Source: Roseiarcus sp963806935 (GTDB lineage Bacteria; Pseudomonadota; Alphaproteobacteria; Rhizobiales; Beijerinckiaceae). Taken from it: 64,000 bases of DNA. Of this stretch, positions 61,026 to 64,000 are shown piece by piece; position 1 is the stretch's first letter; the number at the start of each line of letters is the position of its first letter. The stretch covers positions 155,770 to 219,769 of the forward strand of contig CAWEAT010000008.1 of the NCBI GenBank assembly GCA_963806935.1, in the 5' to 3' direction. Both the position numbers and the translations under genes were made by a program. Below the pieces are notes generated by a model, which saw nothing but the letters and a program-made list of their open reading frames with translations, searched no databases and was not told the origin of the DNA.

Positions 61026-61138
61026 GTCATTGCGAGGAGCGCAACGACGAAGCAATCCAGGGCGCGAAGGGCTCTCTACAATTCCTGGATTGCTTCCCCC
61101 CGGTCTTGACCCGGGCTTGACCCGGGGGTCGCAATGAC
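61026..61138. repeat. Palindromic interspersed repeat, copy 2
   Basis: GTCATTGCGAGGAGCG (from 61026) and GAAGCAATCCAGG pair with CCTGGATTGCTTCC and GTCGCAATGAC (to 61138). It is related to copy 1 but has an insertion of two CTTGACCCGGG-like units in its right arm (about 61104-61126). It ends 27 bases from the stop of the SDR gene and may terminate it. Confidence 0.75.
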
Positions 61139-61165
61139 GGGCCACGGCTCGACCCAAAGGCCGGA

Positions 61166-61879
61166 TCACCACTTCTCCTTGAACGGGCGCGCTTCGACCT
61201 CGAAACTCCAGGCGGCGCGATCTTGGCTGACAAGGTCGGCGGCGATTGCGGCGACCCCGACCGGATCGATGAAGAAGTCATCCGCCTTGTCGGTGAATTG
61301 CGAGCGCGTCACCGGACCGCCGACCACGCCGTCGACGACGATCAGGGCGACGTGAATTCCCGCCGGCCAGAGATGTCGAGCCATCGATTCGGCGAGCGCC
61401 CGCTGGGCCATCTTGGCCTGCGCAAACGCGGCGGTTCCCGCCGCGCCGCGTCGCGAGGCGGTCGCGCCGACGACGATGATCGCCCCCCGCCCCTTTTGCT
61501 TCATCGCAGGGATCGCTTGCCGGGCGCTCAGGAAGAGACCGAGCGTGTTGATGCGCCATGACCGCTCGAGATCCTCGGCCTTGACCTCCTCGACATTGCC
61601 CCAGACGCCCGAGCCGGCGTTGAAGATGAGAACGTCCGCGGCGCCGAGGTCGGTCCGCATCCTGGCGAAGGCCGTCTCGACCGAGGCCTCGTCGGCGACG
61701 TCGCAAGGATAAGCCTTCGCGCCAGCAAGCTCGGCGGCGAGCTTGGCCGTGAGCTCGGCGCGCCGCGCCATCAGCGCCACCGCATAACCGTCGGCGGCAA
61801 AACGCCGCGCGAACGCCTCCCCGTTGCCGGGACCAACGCCGACGACTGCGCATACCGGAGGCGATCTCACGTCCGCCAT
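61166..61879 (-). CDS. SDR-family oxidoreductase lacking the catalytic tyrosine
   Basis: This 237-residue short-chain dehydrogenase has a variant cofactor loop VVGVGPGNGEAFARRF (12-27), DVLIFNAGSGVWG (82-94, usual NAG), and the helix AAFAQAKMAQRAL. The catalytic Tyr-x3-Lys is Phe152-x3-Lys156 here, a change seen in a subgroup of SDR proteins whose activity is uncertain. The ATG at 61879 is used. Cofactor is probably NADP or NAD. Confidence 0.85.
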   Translation of the reverse strand: MADVRSPPVCAVVGVGPGNGEAFARRFAADGYAVALMARRAELTAKLAAELAGAKAYPCDVADEASVETAFARMRTDLGAADVLIFNAGSGVWGNVEEVKAEDLERSWRINTLGLFLSARQAIPAMKQKGRGAIIVVGATASRRGAAGTAAFAQAKMAQRALAESMARHLWPAGIHVALIVVDGVVGGPVTRSQFTDKADDFFIDPVGVAAIAADLVSQDRAAWSFEVEARPFKEKW

Positions 61880-62281
61880 TGCAAAATCCTTCCCGGCTCG
61901 GGACCGGCGCCGCGCACGGATCGCGCCCGCGCTCTTCGCGCTTCGGTTAGTTTGCGATGGGGAGACGCCGCGTGCAACAAAAGCTCGCCGCCAGCTTGTG
62001 ATCGCGCATAGTACAACAAATGTAATCAGTGAAACATATCGCATCGCGCTCAGAAAATGGCGCCTAAGGGCTTGAGAAACCTCGGTCGGACGCAAGAGCG
62101 CATACCCAAGATAGGAGCGGCCGTTTCGGGGCGCCGCGACAGGTTCGCGGGCCGCCGCGCCGGCCCGCTTTCCTCGCCGACGGCTTGACGGTCGGCCGAG
62201 AACGCGGCAACTCAGGCGCAAAGCGCTGGCGGCTAGCCGCCGTCAGGCAAGGGAATGGGGCGAGGAACGCGAGGACAGGCG
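61880..62281. other. Intergenic region between the SDR and acyl-CoA ligase genes
   Basis: These 402 bases separate divergent genes. An AT-rich stretch (about 62005-62045, ACAACAAATGTAATCAGTG) may hold promoters. No gene, riboswitch or strong palindrome is visible. Confidence 0.5.
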
Positions 62282-63982
62282 ATGACGGTTCAACCCTGGC
62301 TGAAGTCCTATCCACCGGACGTGCGCATAAAGGCGCCGCTCGATCTCTCTTCCGTGCAGAGCGTTCTCGAGAAGGCCGCTGAGCGCTTCGGCTCCCAGCC
62401 GGCGCTCGAGTTCATGGGCAAGCGGACCTCCTATGCGGAACTGGAGGCGCTGGCGAACCGCGCCGCGGCCGGATTCCAGAAACTTGGCGTCGGCCCCGGC
62501 GTGCACGTCGGCCTCTTCCTGCCCAACACGCCGCACTACATCATCGCCTTCTTCGGCGTCCTCAAAGCCGGCGGCACGGTCGTCAACTACTCGCCGCTGG
62601 ACGCACTGCATACGCTCCAGATCAAGATCGAGGACAGCGAGACCGACATCCTGGTGACCCTCGACCTCGCCGCGCTCTATCCGCAGGTCGAGAAGCTCGC
62701 CGCTTCCACCCGCCTCAAGACGATTGTCGTCGGCGAATTCGCCGAGATGTCGCCCGCGCCCGCTCAGGTCAAGGCGCATATGGCCGCCGCCGGCATGCTC
62801 GCCGAGTTCAAGCCCAACGATCGCAGCATCGCTTTCCGCGACTTGATCGACAACGACGGGCGTTATCAGGTCCATCCGCTCGGCGACGTCAAGGAGGCGT
62901 TGGCCGTCATCGCCTATACCGGCGGTACGACCGGGACGCCGAAGGGCGCGATGCTCACGCACGCCAATCTGACCGCGGCGTGCTCGCTCTATATGGAGGT
63001 CATGACGCGCAGCGGCCCTGACTCTCTGCGCGTCGGGGAGGAGCGTTTTCTTTGCATCCTGCCGCTGTTCCACATCTATTCGCTGACCGTCGTCATGCTG
63101 CTCGGATTTCGCTTGGGCGCGGAGCTCGTGCTCCATCCGCGTTTCGATCCGGTCGCTGCCGTCAAGGACATCGTCGACAAGAAGATCACCGTCTACATGG
63201 GCGTGCCGACGATGCATGTCGCGCTTCTGAGCGCGCCGGGCGCCGAGTTCGATCGATTGGTCGTCGCTCAGGCTGTGCGCCTCGGGCGGGGCGCCGCTTC
63301 CGGTCGCCGTTCAGCAGCGGTTCGAAGGAGTCGTCGGCTGCCGTCTGAGCGAGGGTTGGGGCATGACCGAGACCGCGCCGATCGGCACCTTCACCCCGCG
63401 CACAGGTCCGCAGAAGCCGGGCTCCTGCGGCGTTCCCTATCCCACCACCGAGATGAAGTTCATCGACGTCGCCGATCCGGAGCGCGAGGTTAAGCTTGGC
63501 GAACGCGGCGAAATCTGCGTCAAGGGCCCCAATGTGATGAAGGGCTACTGGAAACAGCCGAAAGCGACCGCAGACTCGATGACCAAGGACGGGTTTTTCC
63601 GCACCGGCGACGTCGGCTACATGGACGAGGACGGATTCGTCTTCATCGTTGATCGCACCAAGGACATGCTGCTCTGCGGCGGGTTCAACGTCTATCCGCG
63701 CAACATCGAGGAGGCGATCTATCAGCACCCCTCGGTCGAGGAAGTGAGCGTCATCGGCGTCCCGGACCCCTATCGGGGCGAGACCCCGAAAGCATTCGTG
63801 AAGGTAAAGGCCGGCGCACCGGCGCCGACTTCGAAGAGATGAAGGCGTTTCTCAAGGATCGTCTCGGCAAGCACGAGATGATCGGGGCCATGGAACTGCG
63901 CGACGAGCTGCCGAAGACTCCGGTCGGCAAGATTTCGAAGAAGGACCTTCGCGCGTCTGACGCACAGGCGCGAGTCGCCTGA
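62282..63982 (+). CDS. Long-chain acyl-CoA ligase (two compensating frameshifts)
   Basis: This adenylate-forming enzyme of about 566 residues has P-loop AYTGGTTGTPKGAM (211-224), ILPLFHIYSLTVVML, then in the +1 frame SLRLCASGGAPLPVAVQQRFE, EGWGMTETAPIGT, FRTGDVGYMDEDGF and LLCGGFNVYPRNIEE. The last 50 residues (DRLGKHEMIGAMEL, TPVGKISKKDLR) are again in the first frame. One extra base near 63250-63265 and one missing near 63826 explain this; the summed length is an exact multiple of three. It activates fatty or dicarboxylic acids to CoA thioesters. Confidence 0.88.
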
Positions 63983-64000
63983 CGGACGGCGCCGTAGCGT

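Overview
The window is GC-rich alphaproteobacterial DNA, most likely Hyphomicrobiales (Rhizobiales). The markers are a Ros/MucR regulator, a SAM-II riboswitch in front of metZ, the long (about 390 aa) dCTP deaminase, the infA-maf-yacG and pgsA-moaD-moaE gene orders and the small GS-type phosphatidylserine decarboxylase. The genus cannot be fixed from sequence alone. No tRNA, rRNA or CRISPR array was seen.

Layout. 0-6 kb: a surface-glycan cluster with two GT2 glycosyltransferases, a stand-alone acyl carrier protein, an FkbH-like HAD-IIIC protein that appears frameshifted, and a NodB-fold deacetylase that has lost its metal motifs. 6-8.5 kb: nusG and secE without the usual rplKAJL downstream, then a divergent YtfG/YtfH-like pair around a palindromic operator. 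8.5-11 kb: a GT2-TPR protein and a TIGR03032 protein. 11-19 kb: a LacI regulator divergent from a CUT2 sugar-type ABC importer operon (ATPase, two permeases, LsrB/RhaS-like binding protein) with an ABM-fold protein, a Gfo/Idh/MocA oxidoreductase and a VOC protein. 19-28 kb: DUF1330, an AraC regulator, dCTP deaminase, a class III cyclase, SAM-II-metZ, a hairpin repeat block, YidB, YeaQ, moaE-moaD-pgsA, upp and mucR, then a candidate small RNA with a T-tract terminator. 28.7-36.7 kb: an Atm1-type ABC exporter, psd-pssA (both frameshifted) and an RND efflux pair. 37-40 kb: infA-maf-yacG and a sulfite dehydrogenase (SorAB-like) pair behind a perfect palindrome. 40-43 kb: an AT-rich GT-C membrane glycosyltransferase with a polyprenyl-phosphate-type GT2. 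43-54 kb: mostly housekeeping and accessory single genes, including a PDZ-7TM-GAF-like protein with no output domain. 54.5-57.3 kb: egtB-egtD for ergothioneine. 57.3-61.1 kb: a nested mobile region (tyrosine recombinase plus IS91 transposase with an amber stop, IS630 with an A8 run, inverted repeats, palindromic repeats). 61-64 kb: an SDR and an acyl-CoA ligase.

At least six conserved genes carry single-base frameshifts whose removal restores normal full-length proteins. This density points to consensus errors in the assembly rather than gene decay, so these genes are described by their reconstructed product.

The most promising unexplained biology is the ACP / FkbH / degenerate deacetylase / GT2 group, which looks like an ACP-carried (perhaps glyceryl) decoration of a surface polysaccharide. 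Next are the Lsr/Rha-like import operon with its LsrG-like ABM protein, and the PDZ-7TM-GAF membrane protein.
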